From: Cafeteria roenbergensis
Taxonomy: Eukaryota; Sar; Bigyra; Bicosoecida; Cafeteriaceae
Assembly: GCA_008330645.1 (NCBI GenBank)
Contig: VLTN01000033.1
Location: 62,001 to 126,000, forward strand
Length of the DNA: 64,000 nt
Direction of reading: 5' to 3'
The notes under the pieces: generated by a model
Told to the model about the DNA's origin: nothing
Database searches by the model: none
The model's input: the letters and a program-made list of their open reading frames with translations, nothing else
Part shown: positions 41,627 through 53,455 of the stretch, one piece after another
Position numbering within the stretch: position 1 is the stretch's first letter
Layout: every line of letters begins with the position of its first letter
Made by a program: the position numbers and the translations under genes

Positions 41627-44600
41627 TCAAGGCAACGGCGCCAGCGCGAGGAGTTCGTCGGCCACTCGCCTCCGAATGCGCATGGCCGTCACCTGGCCAG
41701 CCTGCGCCACCGACGCGGCGATTACAACCACCATAATCCACGCTGCAGCGAAGAGGGGCCGCCCTTGCGGCGTTGCCACGCGTCCCAAGTCCAGCCCGCA
41801 AGCGTCCTCCCCGCACGCCGTGAGCGCCAGTGGCGGCCCTGCCACCAGCACCACGCGCAGCGCGCAGTGCACGCCTGCCCGGAGCAGGGAGTGCACCGCC
41901 TCGCCGAGCTGCCCCTGCCGAGCCAAGCGCTGCGCGCGAATGATCCACTCTGCGCCCGCCGCCCCAAGCGGGAAGGACAGCACCTCCAGCAAAAGCCGTC
42001 GCGCCACCAGCACGCGCATGCGCCCGTCGTTCGCAGGCCACTGCGCGGCGGCAGCCAAGCCGCCGCGCGTTGCGCCCCACGGGAAGGCGAGCCGCTGCAG
42101 CATCGTCCTCGGCTGGGGGGCCTGCTCTGCCAGGCCGTCGACGTCCATCCGAACGCGAGTTTGGTTTGCTTCCTCGCGAGCGGTCTGGAGCTCACGGGCC
42201 GCCGCTCGGAGGGGTGCCACAGCAAAGTCAAGCTTGAGGAGGAGGCCGAGGAGGAGGCAGCCAACGGCGCCCACGACCCACGCGGTTTCAAGGTGGAGCA
42301 GCGGGTCGACGTCCGCCGCGACGGCGTCATCGAGCAGCAGAGCAGAGAGGGTCAGCATCAGCAGCGCGCCCACACCAATGGGCGTCGCCCACAACAGCAG
42401 CATCGCCGCGCCAATTGCCTCGGCAGCAAACAGCACCAAGGAGACAGCGCTGCCGCCCCTGCCGCTGGCGGCCACCTGCAAGAGAGCCGCCCACGACGTG
42501 ACCAGCTGCCACAGGCGGCCGAACGGGGTGCGGTCTGCTCCGGGCGCGCGGCTCCGCCAAGCAACGGCCGCCGCTGCGTACGGGGCTGCCGTGACCACGA
42601 GCACGATCCCGGCGATGGAGGCGATAGCGGGCGACAGGAAGGCGGTCGCCATCGCAGGGCCCACCGCGTGCACGGCCCGCTTGAACACCAGGCCAGCCGT
42701 TGCGCATACGAGGCCGAACACGACAGCCACGAGTGCGACGGCAGCCGCCATGGCTGCCAGCTGCACAGCTGTTGCAAGCATCACACGCGCGAAGGCCGCG
42801 AGCTGCCGCATCGCACGGATCCGCTCAAAGAAGCTCCGGACAAACGCTTTGCCGTGAGAGTCCGTGCCGCCTGAGTCAAGGTGGACCAGCCGAACCTGCG
42901 CTATAGCGACCTGCCGGGGACGGCGCCTGCGCCGTGCAGCGGCCCCCGCCTGTTCCTGAGCAGGCCCTGCGGGGGGCGCTGCGGGCTCGGCACCGGGGTC
43001 GGCGTCCTGCGCGGCATCTCGCGCCGCCGGATCCGCCTGTCGCTCGGGCACAACCTCTGCGGGGCCAGCAGCCCCCGGCAGCGGCGGCGCCGCGCCTTCT
43101 GCCGCGCCGCCGAAGATCGCATTGGCGCCGGCGACAAACTCGACGCGCTGCCGGGCCGCCTCCTCCTCGTTCCCAGTTTGCTGTGCTTCGCCATGCAGGA
43201 AGGCTCGCCGGCGAGCTGCCTCGTGCAGTCCCATCCAGCGTGCCTCGGCCACCAGGGTCTCGGTGGTGGCCTCGGCGCGGGCCTCGAGCGTGGCGGCGTC
43301 GGGCAAGCCCGCCCGCTGGCACGTGAAGACGGAGGCCAGCCACACCACGAGCGACGCCAGCGCGGCCATCACTTGGGACAGGAGGGTGAAAGTCGAGTAC
43401 TTGTGGGCGACGGCCTGCATCACGATCCAGTCGATGGGGAACGCCTCCAAACCAAAAAAGCCGGCGAACTGCTGCCGCTCGCGCTTCGCCGAGCGAGCTG
43501 GCGGCGCGGCAGGGGGAGCGGGTGCCTCGTTGCCGCCTGGGCTCGCAGGCAGCAGGGTGTTGAGCGCCTCCTGCAACCTGTCGTGTTGCGCAGCGGGCCA
43601 TGACTCCGCAGCTTGCGCGGGTGGCGCCCAATCAGCGGCGGTGCCATTGGCTGCCGTCGGAGTCGCTCGCAGCGCTGCAGTCGTCTTGTGGCGGGCAAGT
43701 GACGCGGCGACGTCGGCCGAGGAGGTGCCCAGGCCGGCAAAGGGCGGAACGACGTCGGCAGGCATCACGGCGTTGATGTAGGCAGCGGGGGCGGTCACGA
43801 GGAGGGCGAGCACAGCGATGTGCACGAGCTTGCGCAGCATGACCGCCGCGGCCGAAGGGATCACGCGCTCGCAGCGGCCCTGCCGGACGACCACCTCCCG
43901 CGCAGCAGCCCACGGCAGGCCAGCCAACAGAGGGACGCAGGACGGCGACGACGGCTGGCGGGACAGCGAGACGGAGTCGGCCAGCAGGCAGTGGATCGGC
44001 TGCGAGCCAGGCTGCGCAATGTGGGCTACTTTGAGCTCGCTGCGCACCTGAACGACCCACTGAGAGGCGCGCTCGCGGCGGCAACACATGCGCACGCAAG
44101 CCTTCTCCAGGGGAACGGCCGGTGCCTCTCCGAAGAACTCCAAGAAGGTCCCGGCAGCGCTGCCAGCCGCGGCGTGAGCAAGCTGTGAGCACACCCTGGC
44201 AGCGGCCATGCTCAGAATCGCGTCGGCCACAGCAAAGCCTACCACCGTAACGATCGCCCGCGCAGCGGCAAGCTTTGACGCAGCGGCAAGCACAGTCGAC
44301 GTGGGACTGGCCATGATGCCGAATGCGACGGATGCGAGGCTCAGGCTGACCATACCCGAGAGTGAAGAAGCAAGCACCCAAAACACAAAGTTCAGCGTTG
44401 TGCTGACTCCCAGGCAGAGGTGGCCCAGCGGGCAGCATGCCACTCGCCAGCAGCGACGCCTCTGGGCTCTGCGCAGCTGGACGTGGTCAGGGACCCCAAG
44501 CCAGAGAGCATCTTCGTCCTCTGGGGGGAAGATGCCCTGGGCCCTTGCTGGCTCTCCCCCGGCGTCCTCGTCCCCGGGATCGACGTCGGCGGCGGCATCA

Positions 44601-47600
44601 GCGTCCCCGTCGAAGGCCCCTTCGCCCCCGACTCCTCCCTCCTCAGCTTCTGCCGGGGCCGCCTCCAGTCCGCCCGCCGGAAAGCCTTCGCCCTCAGCCT
44701 CGTCGTCCGCCGCCGCGGCCTCCCCGCCCTCCCCCTCGGCCTCGGCCTCGGCCTCACCGTCGCTGCGCGCCCCGTCGCTGTCCTCGTCACGGCCAGCGTC
44801 GGCCTCGCGCGCGCCTGCTGTGGCAGCTTCAGCGCCAGCTCCGCCGTCACCGTCCGGGCCAGGCTCCCCAGGACCTGGGTCACCCTCTGCAGCGCCTGCC
44901 GCATCCACATCCACCCCGTCGACCGCGCCGGCTTCCCCACGGGCATGGCCGGCATCGGGACTCCCCTCGATCCCGTCACCTTCGCCTGGGGTTTCCGCAG
45001 CCCGAGAAACATCCGTTGCCGACTGGCGGTGCTGCCCCGACGTCACCACGAGCTCTGCGTCAGCGATGCGCTCCTGCATGTGAGCGAGAAGCGCCAGCTG
45101 CTGTCTCGACCCCGACAACCGAACTGCCACCCTCACCACCTGAGGCACGGCAAAGATTCGCCGGCGGCCAAGCGACAAGACGTCGATGCAGCCGACAGCA
45201 CAGCTGGATGCCGCCACGCAAGTCCCAAGGCAGTCGATGGCCGCAGTCAGAGCAGCGGCTGAGCCCACGCAAGCAGCAGCGGCCCATGCCAGCGGCAGCT
45301 CTGCACCGTTCGCGTCGCCCCTCAACCACACGAAGAACGCCGAGATTGCCAGCGCCGTGCCGACACCGAGCAGGGGACCAACTGGCCCCGCCAGTTCTGC
45401 GGCCGCGCCAGCGGGAAACAGCGCGTGCACCGCCAGCGCCCGGGTGGTCTGCGACCCGCAGAGGCCCGGAGCTACGGCCGTCGCTGCTTGCCGCGCGCCC
45501 TGCTCGTAGGCTGCCAGCCACGCTCCGCGTTTCTGAGCGGCGCTGGCCCAGTAAGCCGCGAACGAGCAGGCCCCCGTCATTGCCATCGCCACCGCAGCTG
45601 CTGCAGCCAGGATGGCCCCGTTGAGGAGGCTGCCAGCCTGGACGAGCAGCTGCACGCTCCCGTCCAGGTCCACCTCTGGCGACAGCAGCTTGAACGGGAG
45701 GAGCGGAGCCGCCGTTGCGTTGGGCGACCACCCTGTCGCCGCGGCAGCGTCACCGGCCGAAGAGCGGAAGTCGCCTGATCCCGCCGCATCGGCGCCCAAG
45801 GCGCTCGGTCCCGGGCTCGTGGACGCTGCCCCCGCGGCCGCGGTCCCGTTCAGGCCCATGGCGTCCGCCCCAGTGTCGCGAGGACTCTTCAACAACGGCA
45901 GCGGCATCACTGCCTGAAGCCTGGCCCGTGCTGTCGCCGCCCCGGCGTGGCCCCGCCGAACGCCCCCCTCCCATCCGCCCAGCCCGGTGGCGGCGTCGGC
46001 CGCGCTGTTCCCAAGCCACAAAAGCGCCGGCAGCTCGGGGGCCTCCGCGTGGAAGCGCGACGCTGGAGCCACAGACCGGACCGCAACCCGGCTCGACTCG
46101 CCGCCGTGAACAGGGAAGCGCCAGTCGGCGCAACCAGTGCTGGTGCACGTCGCGATCGCAGCGGAGCTCACCACGGCCCCCGCGGCGTACATCGCAGCTG
46201 GTGCCTGCATCACAGCGCGCGGGGCGGGGGCACGCGCCTCGGCTGCCTTGCCGGGGGCGGGCGAAGCCTTGGGCCCTCCGGCCGGTGACTTGGCCTCTGC
46301 TGCAGAAAGCTTGCCAAGCGACCTGGACAGCTCCCGCAGGCGCGCTGCTACTGGTGGCGGAAGGAGGCGAGCGGCAGGGAGCAGCTCTGTGGCGCCAATC
46401 AGCACGCCGTCGACAGCGCGTTCCGCCACCTCGAGCACCCAGGGCATGAGCCCGGGCAGGGCTGGCGCGGGCGGTTCCGGAGCCAGCGCCCCCGAGGGCA
46501 GCAGGGCTGGACCTGCTGCAAGCCGCGCCAGGGGGCCGAGAAGTGCGGCGGCATCGTCGCCCAGTCGCCCGGATTGGAGCGAAACTGCGGCGATTGCAGC
46601 CAGGCGACGACCCGTTGCCCACACGCCCTCCGACGCAACCCTCTGTCGCAGCCACGTGAGGCGCTCGCGGCCCAGCGCAAGCAGGCCAGCAGCGAGCTCC
46701 CGCACCTCGGCGCTGTGGGCCAGCGTCTGCCACGCAGACAGCAGTGTCGGGTCGCTGAGCGGCATTGCCGCGGCAGTGAGGCGGCCCGCGGCCACGAGCG
46801 AGCCAAGAGCGGCCTCCGCGCGGCGAGCGGGTCCAAGTCCGCCCCACGAACGCCCGTTCGCGGCCAGAGTTGCATTGGGAGCAAGCGGAATGCTTGGAAG
46901 CTCCCCAGCAAGGAGGCCGCCGCTGGAAGCGAGCGCCGTCGTGTTGCTGAGGGGCGCAGCTGCCAGGACGGGAGCTGCGCCCGGCTGGTGTGGCATGGGC
47001 CCCAGGGCAACACGCTGCCGAGCAATGCGTGCGAGCAGCGTGCGGCGGGTGGACCGAGTCACGGTAAAGGCCGGTGCGAAGCGCGAGCGCCTCTGGTTGT
47101 CGGGCGCATGAGCGTGAGGCGGGAGCGCGTGGAGATGTGCGTCGAGCAGCGGAGCCAAGATGGGCCGCGTCAGGTCCGCGCTGGCAAACGACTGCTCGGC
47201 GTCGACGCCGAAGAGGGCGAGAGAATCGGCAGGCGAAGTCGGGCCGTTGCCGAGGCCGCTCTCCAGGCAGGGGGCTTGCTTCCTGGCTTCTTGACCGAAC
47301 GCGCACGCAGGGGCGGTGAGGTTGGTGGTCCGTCCCCAAGCCCTAGGCGCGCCCTCCAGCTTGGCTCCGTCGCACATGAACACACTGTTCGGCTCCGAAA
47401 TGATGGACAGCGACGCTTCACAGAAGCTATCGGGGCGGCTGTGGGTTCGGTTTGCCGGCGGCTGTTCCGCAAGCGGCTCCTGCGCCGGCAGGGGTGGCAC
47501 CAGCCCTTGCCGCGCCGCCTTGTCTGCCGCCTCGTTGCACGACGAGCGCATGCTGAACGTGGAGGGCTGGTCATAGAGCGGCACCACGTTCTGCTCCCAC

Positions 47601-50600
47601 CCGTGGGCGGTCACTCTGGCAGTGCGGATGCAGTGGGTGGCATTGAGGACCACCCCCATCACCGACGACGAGGTCACCAGGCCGTCCAGCTGGTCCGCTC
47701 GGGCCAACGGCACCACAACCACCTCGAGGGAACCGAGGGCCGCCGCCTCCTGCCGAATCCCGCCCGGGCCGGCAAAGCCACACAGTCTCGCCCCGTCCCA
47801 GCAGTTGGCCGTCGCGTCCCTGCATTCCGCACGGCAGCGCCCCAGCGGAGCAGCGCCTCCAGGCAGCAGCTGAGAGTTTGTCCGCGCAGCGAGCAGCCGG
47901 CGCTGTCGCGAGCGGGCAGAGCGCCGGGCCACGCGAACCAAGGCGCTGCCGCCCGCCTCTGGCCCAGCCGGCTCGGCATCCAAGCCGTCGTCAGCCTCAG
48001 CTGCCCCTGAAGCGCCAGCGAGCGCACTATCGAGCTTGCGCCAGTGAAGCCTGGCCTGGACAAGATCCCCTGTGGCAGTGACGGCGGGGATGTGCAGGTA
48101 CCTCATGCGGCGCCACTGCTGCAGAGTGTCGTCCGTCAGGAGGGACAGGGTGATTCGCCAAAGCAGCGGCGCAGGCATCCGCAGTGGCGCAACCCAGACG
48201 CCGTCCCTATCGCCCCTCAGCGTTCCCTTTCCATTGAGAGCCGACACCGCAAACTCGGGCTCTGCCGCAAGGTCCGCCAACGACGTCGCCCAGACGTCGG
48301 GCTCGACGCCTGCGGCCCACGCTGGCGCCAAGTCGCTCAGCGGAACCTCTCGAGCAAAGGCCAGGCCGGATGCTCGCTCGAATGGCTCGGCGACGTAGGG
48401 AATGGCGCCCGAAAGCGCGAGGGTTGAAAGCCCGCGGCTGGAGGGCAGGCTGTCCCAGACACGAGTGACGGACACGCCGAAGCCCCCCGCGATGGCCAGC
48501 GCGAGGAGGTTCGCGACCACCACAAGCTCCGCAGAAAAGACAGCACTGCGCGGCAGCCGAGGCGCTGCGCCCGGCACCACCCGGCGCATGGGCTCGGGCT
48601 CTGAGGCCAGGCGGGGCGGGACAGGCGGCGGCCCGGCAGGCACGTCGCCATCGGCCCCCGCTTCCGTGGGCGCCACGCCAGAGTCGCGCGCGATGGGGCC
48701 CTCGGCCGGCTGCCCCTCGCGAGCGCTTGCCGGCTCAGCCACTTGTGCCCTCGCCGGACTGCCCGACCCCACTGGGTCACCGTTCTCGGTGGCTGCGGGG
48801 CCGCCGGTGGCAGCGTCACCCAGTTCCCTCAACAACGGCGTTGCTGGCTGGTCCGCCGGCTCACTCCGTGCGGCGGCGTGCAGTTCGTCGGGTGCAGCTG
48901 CTCCGTCAGCGCCTTCAGCCTCACACTCTCGGTCGCCTTCCGCGCGCGCCCTGGCCGGGGGCTCTGGCCCACCTCCAGCGGAGGATTCGCCCCCCCTCCA
49001 GGGTGCGGGCGCCTCGTCAGTGTCGGGGCGGTCGTCGGCAGATGGCGCCGGGCTCCGTGTATCCGCGCTCTGGGCCACGGCGGAGGCCGCCTCCTCGCCG
49101 CTGATCAGCCGAGGCAGCCGGGCAGGGCGTTGGCCAACCGCCGCACCGGCACCGATTGCGTCGGTGGCCCTCGGCTGGTGCGGTGGGCCGATGTCGGCCG
49201 GTCGCTCTGCCGGCGGCGCGTCGAGATTGCCCTGAAGCGACCGGACAGAGAGCGATGCCGGGCCGACACCCTGCTGGTCGCTTGCGCGCGGCGACAACCG
49301 GCTGGGAAGCGCGGCGGCCGCACGCAGCCTTGCTGGGGGCACCGCGACTTGCGCGTCGGCCTGCAGCCTCATGAGGTACGCCATGGACAGCGCGGACCGG
49401 ATCGGTGACCACGCGGCGCCGCCGACACCGGCTGCGTCATCCCCACGGCTTCCGCCGACACCGGCTGCGTCATCCCCACGGCCTCCGCCGCCACCGGAAC
49501 CACCGCTGCTTGCAGCTTGAGCACCACTGGTGGCTGAAGCCGCCAAGCCGCGCGCCCCCTCTGGCGCTGCGCGCGCCCCCTCTGGCGCTGCGCGTGCCTC
49601 CTCCGCGCCCCGCCAGCCAGCCCCTCCGTGCCGCATCCCGCCTCCGCCGACCGCGTCCCGCTCGGGAGTGGCTGGTGCCGTCCATGGCCCTCTGACAGCG
49701 AGGGTACCCTCGCCTGTTGCTGCTGCTGCTGCTGCTGCTGCAGACGCTGTGGGGCTGCTTGCTCTGCGCGGCCGGACGCGCTGCGGCGATCGCGGCAGCA
49801 GCGCTGCTGTCTGCACTGCCGAGCGGCGCGTGGCAAGCGCTGTCGGCCCTGTCCACGGCAGGCCAAGGACACCTCGGGGCGCCGCAGCGCGAACTGGGGT
49901 GCTCATGCTTGGATGAACATCAGCTCCGGCGGATTGTGCTGAAACCGCTGCCTCTGCTGGAACCGCTGCCCCCGCTGGAACCGCTGCCTCTGCTGGAACC
50001 GCTGCCCCCGCTGGAACCGCTGCCTCCGCTGGAACCGCTGCCTCCGCTGGAACCGCTGCCCCCGCTGGAACCGCTGCCCCCGCTGGAACCGCTGCCCCCG
50101 CTGGAACCGCTGCCCCCGCTGGAACCGCTGCCTCCGCCGGAACCGCTGCCTCCGCTGGAACCGCTGCCTCCGCTGGAACCGCTGCCCCCGCTGGAACCGC
50201 TGCCCCCGCTGGAACCGCTGCCCCCGCTGGAACCGCTGCCTCCGCTGGAACCGCTGCCCCCGCTGGAACCGCTGCCCCCGCTGGAACCGCTGCCTCCGCT
50301 GGAACCGCTGCCTCCGCCGCCACTCCCTCTGCGGGAGGCCAGCCCTCTCCAAGTCCTGCTGCTTGCTCTCTCAGCACCTCCTCCGGCTGTCGGGGCTGCG
50401 GTTGCGGCTGCTGCTGCCGGTCCCCCTCCGCGCCCTGCTCCGCGTCTTCCATATCCGGCCCTTGAGCCCCGCCCCGCAGGGGGGGCAGCCTAGTGCGCAA
50501 GTGCAGCTCGGAGCGAAACGCGCGGAGGGTCTCCGCCCCCACAGGCGCCCACTGGGCAGCAGCCACTATGGATTCCACCGACCTTCGCAAGGCGGCGTTG

Positions 50601-51497
50601 TGCGCCTCGGCCTGCCCGGCGTCGCCGTCGTCGACGTCCTCCCGAGCCAGTGGGAGGTCGGCGAAGATCACCGTCAGCCTGGCCGCCACAGCGCCGGCAT
50701 GGCGCCTGCAGTATCGCAGCGCCACTTCAAGCCAGCGCACGGCAAAGTCTGCCTCTGCTGCTCGCAGGGCGAACAGGATGGCCTCGATGGCCGCTATGGC
50801 AAACGGCAGCGCCGCGGCGGCTGCCACGTCTACCGCAAGGTTCAGCCACGAGATGAACACAATGTACACCGGGATGCGTCCCACGGCCCATAGGCCCGAG
50901 AAGACAACCACAACGACGAGGACGGCGCTGCCGCTGAAGGAGGCCGCCGACACCACGGCTTCGAGCGACGCGTCGCCCAAGTCGGCTGGATCCGCCCAAG
51001 CAAGCACCATTGCGACTGTGTCAGCTGTCTCGGATGGCGACATTCCCTGGGCCCATGGCGCGGCCAACTCGACGGCTCCCATGAGCACGATGGCAAGCAT
51101 TGCCCCGAATCCCAGCACAAGCATCGAGCACAGGCAGGCAAGCCGTGCAAGCAGCCCCGAGACTGGCTGGCTGGTGCCCCACAGGCCTGCCGGTGCCCTC
51201 TCGAACCTGTACTCCGCATTGCAGTGGGTGCACGTGCTCCCGCGGGAGCTGACGAGCTGGCGCGCGCACTCGGAGTGCAGCACGCCCGTCTCCCCGATGC
51301 AGTCGCACGGCCGGTACAGAGGAGCCTCCGCGGACCCGACCCTGCGGGAGCAGCGTCGCATCGGATCGGCGGCAATTCCTGACGTGGGGCAGGCTGGGGC
51401 CGCCGCAAGACCCAGGCTTCAGCTGCGTGCGTGCGGAACTCGGCAGAACCGGCGATACTCACTCTCGGCACACAATGCAAACCGTTTGGTCTGCCAT
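41627..51497 (-). CDS. Giant RING-CH membrane ubiquitin ligase (Doa10/MARCH6-like)
   Basis: Exons are 51497-51463 and 51341-41627; a 121-nt GTGAGT...CCGCAG intron in phase 2 gives about 3,249 residues, far above human MARCH6 (910) or yeast Doa10 (1,319). The intron falls inside the RING-CH finger. Joined, it reads CIVCREVGSAEAPLYRPCDC, then a His and Cys (LHSEC), then CTHC: a complete C4HC3 finger at residues 7-52. Hydrophobic segments follow near 75-100 and 140-200, as in Doa10. A disordered region of some 700 residues comes next, including a 20-copy hexapeptide repeat. Large lumenal-looking domains, an acidic stretch, and many further TM helices to the C-terminus follow (for example FVFWVLASSLSGMVSLSLA, LVAVVFGLVCATAGLVF). 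Doa10 acts in ER-associated degradation. The 9.7-kb second exon is free of stops. Assignment to Doa10 rests on the N-terminal finger plus multi-TM layout. Confidence 0.82.
49938..50322. repeat. 18-bp minisatellite, about 20 copies, in the Doa10-like gene
   Basis: On the + strand the unit is GAACCGCTGCCCCCGCTG with C/T and G/C variants. In the gene it encodes a hexapeptide AVPAGA or AVPAEA, repeated about 20 times with one degenerate end copy (VSAQSA), roughly residues 350-480. G and E versions are interspersed, suggesting repeated unequal exchange. Confidence 0.92.
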
Positions 51498-51672
51498 CAC
51501 GCCTCAGCCCGAAACGCTAGAGGTGTCCGGTGCCTTCCCTCCCGACCACGCAGTATCTGGGCTGTGGGGGGGGCGCGTGTGCTGCGTGCGCCAACGTTGC
51601 AGTGCGGCAGAGCGATCGCGTGGGCTTCGTGGCGAGCTCCGCTAGCCGTCCTCGCCGGGCCACACGCAAGGC
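51498..51672. promoter_or_regulatory. Short bidirectional promoter region (Doa10-like / proline-rich)
   Basis: Only 175 bp separate two divergent ATGs (51497 and 51673). It must hold both 5' UTRs and promoters. No TATA box is seen. Confidence 0.45.
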
Positions 51673-51720
51673 ATGTTCGCTCCCCCATCCTGTGGTGGGG
51701 GGCATCCCCCGGTGGCGCCC

Positions 51721-51761
<41 letters not shown>

Positions 51762-52665
51762 CCCGTCGCAGCCGCAGCCGTCACTGCCTCAGGAAAAGCA
51801 AGCACAAGTTGCGAGCTCGGCAGCTAAGGCCCCAGACGGACCAGCCCAAGACAGCTTGTCTGGCACAACCCAACCACCGTCAGCAGCTCGCGTTGTCCCG
51901 GGCAGATTTGGGTCGGGTGGCGCGGGTCATGCAATGGGGGGGCAAGCCGTTCCGGCTGCGGTGCCGCCGCCGCCAACCCCGCCGCCTGCGCCGCAAGTGC
52001 CGCCACCGCCAACGGCCCAGCCACCTGCAAAGGACGACTACGACCCTGCAGCTGCTGCCAAGCAGGCGCAAGATGCCCCGGCTCCGGGCCCCGCGGCGGG
52101 GAAGTCCTCCGCCATGGCAAAGCTGATTGCGAGTGCTGCCAAGCGGACTGCCAAGTCGGTGGTGGCGGCCAAGCTCCCGAGTCGGGCGAAGGCTTCGCGG
52201 CCCGCTGCGTCTCGGTGGGGCAGCGCTCCGCTGGGGTCGTCGGGGCTGGATGGGGCGGAGGCTGCGCTGATCGGGGAAGCGATTGGCGGGCACGCGGTGA
52301 CGGCCGCAGTGGGCAGCACTGCTGGTGCCGGGGCAGCTCCGCGGCTACAGGGAGGGGTGCTTCTCGGTTCGCGCCCTCGTGCTGGCGCTGCGGCTGCGTC
52401 GCTGTTCGGTGGCGGCCAGGGCGGCAGATGGGGGAGCGTAGCGCCGAGGAACGCGCCGGCACCCGCATCAGCTGCGGAGGGAAGCGCGAGTGCGTCTCAG
52501 ACCACACCGGCGGATGGTGGCACTGACGACGACGGAGGCCCCGAGGCAGGGTCGAGCAAGCGAAGGCGGTCGCGATGGGGCGACGCGGACGGCGAGCAAC
52601 CCCGGGGCACTGTGTCGGCAGCGCTGCCACTGGCGAAGCGCGCTCGAGCGGCTGACGATGCGTGA
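51673..52665 (+). CDS. Proline-rich protein with RW motifs, possible U2AF-ligand motif
   Basis: A single exon of 330 residues. The N-terminus has a polyproline run encoded by a CCG repeat (51721-51758) and further PPPP clusters to about residue 120, followed by a helical Lys/Ala region (AMAKLIASAAKRTAKSVVAA). Three Arg-Trp motifs follow: ASRWGSAP, GGRWGSVAP and, near the C-terminus, SKRRRSRWGDADGE. The last resembles UHM ligand motifs in SF1 and SF3B1 (basic residues, then RW, then acidic). The protein ends LPLAKRARAADDA, a possible nuclear signal. A nuclear, perhaps splicing-related role is inference; no catalytic domain is present. WH2- or formin-like proline-rich proteins were considered, but no actin-binding motif is seen. 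Confidence 0.65.
51721..51758. repeat. CCG trinucleotide repeat
   Basis: About 12-13 perfect CCG units in frame encode polyproline near the start of the proline-rich protein. Confidence 0.9.
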
Positions 52666-52864
52666 ACTGTGCCGGCTGCCTTGGTGCCTCGCGCAGCGCA
52701 GTTGAGCGCTCCGCGCCGCTGCCGAACGCAGCCGCATTTTCATTGTCGCGCTTGCGCCGCTGCTGGTGCACTCCCTCGCGGCGCGCCCGCCAACACGCAT
52801 TGGTCACGCAACGCAAAGGGGGCCGCGCGCCCGACGGGCACACGTCGCGTGGCCCGCAGGCCGG

Positions 52865-53188
52865 TCAAAAGTCTGTGCATCTGCCCTTGCGTTCCCAGTC
52901 TCCGAAGCGGGTCGGCTCAGGCATCGTCCCCCCCCGGGTGGGCCCGCCCCACTCTCCCGTGGCAGGGTCGATCATCTGCACGATGTCATCGTCCTCGTCG
53001 TCAACCTCGCCGCAAGCCGAAGCTTCCTCGGGCTCGGGGGCGTCGTCTTTCTTGGCCTCCCGGCCTGCGTCCTTTCCGGCCACAATGTCCTTCAAAAACG
53101 CCTGCAGGGACATTGGCCTCGTTCCGAATGGGACCTTGCGAAGCAGCGCCCTCCGGAGGACGACTCGGGCGGCGACGGCGGCGAGCAT
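52865..53188 (-). CDS. SDHAF4: Succinate dehydrogenase assembly factor 4 (SDHAF4)
   Basis: A single exon of 107 residues from the ATG at 53188; human SDHAF4 is 108. The C-terminus reads TGEWGGPTRGG, then PEPTRFGDWERKGRCTDF, the family's hallmark (PEPTRYGDWE.KGRC.DF) ending at the final Phe. The start was chosen because MLAAVAARVVLRRALLRKV is Arg-rich, without acidic residues, and amphipathic like a mitochondrial presequence; the open frame extends further upstream to 53383 with unconserved sequence. SDHAF4 binds flavinylated SDHA in the matrix and promotes its assembly with SDHB. An acidic middle (DDEDDDIVQMID) precedes the conserved tail. Confidence 0.93.
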   Translation of the reverse strand: MLAAVAARVVLRRALLRKVPFGTRPMSLQAFLKDIVAGKDAGREAKKDDAPEPEEASACGEVDDEDDDIVQMIDPATGEWGGPTRGGTMPEPTRFGDWERKGRCTDF

Positions 53189-53455
53189 CCTGTCGTTCGA
53201 GTGCGTCAGTCCCTGGTCAGTCGCGACTGCCATATATTTGCGAGCAGCTGCAGAGCGAGGCATTCTGCAACTGTGCCGGGCGACGCGGTGCGTGCCGCTC
53301 CCCTGCAAGCAGGCGAGGACCGAGGGCAAGCGAGATTTGCTTCTCTTGTACTTGGCAGCCTCGCGCATGCCGAGGCGCATCACACTGACACATCCCTTGC
53401 CGCTGCCTCCGCGGTGGTCCCAATGTCCACCACGGCACTGCAGACGCTGCCCACG

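Noticed and set aside
49717-50493. + strand frame encoding an LPPLEP repeat
   Set aside because: It is the complementary reading of the minisatellite within the 9.7-kb ligase exon, which has homology and continuity on the minus strand.
53189-53383. Longer SDHAF4 N-terminus
   Set aside because: The frame is open, but the family is about 108 residues and the presequence-like Met at 53188 gives 107.
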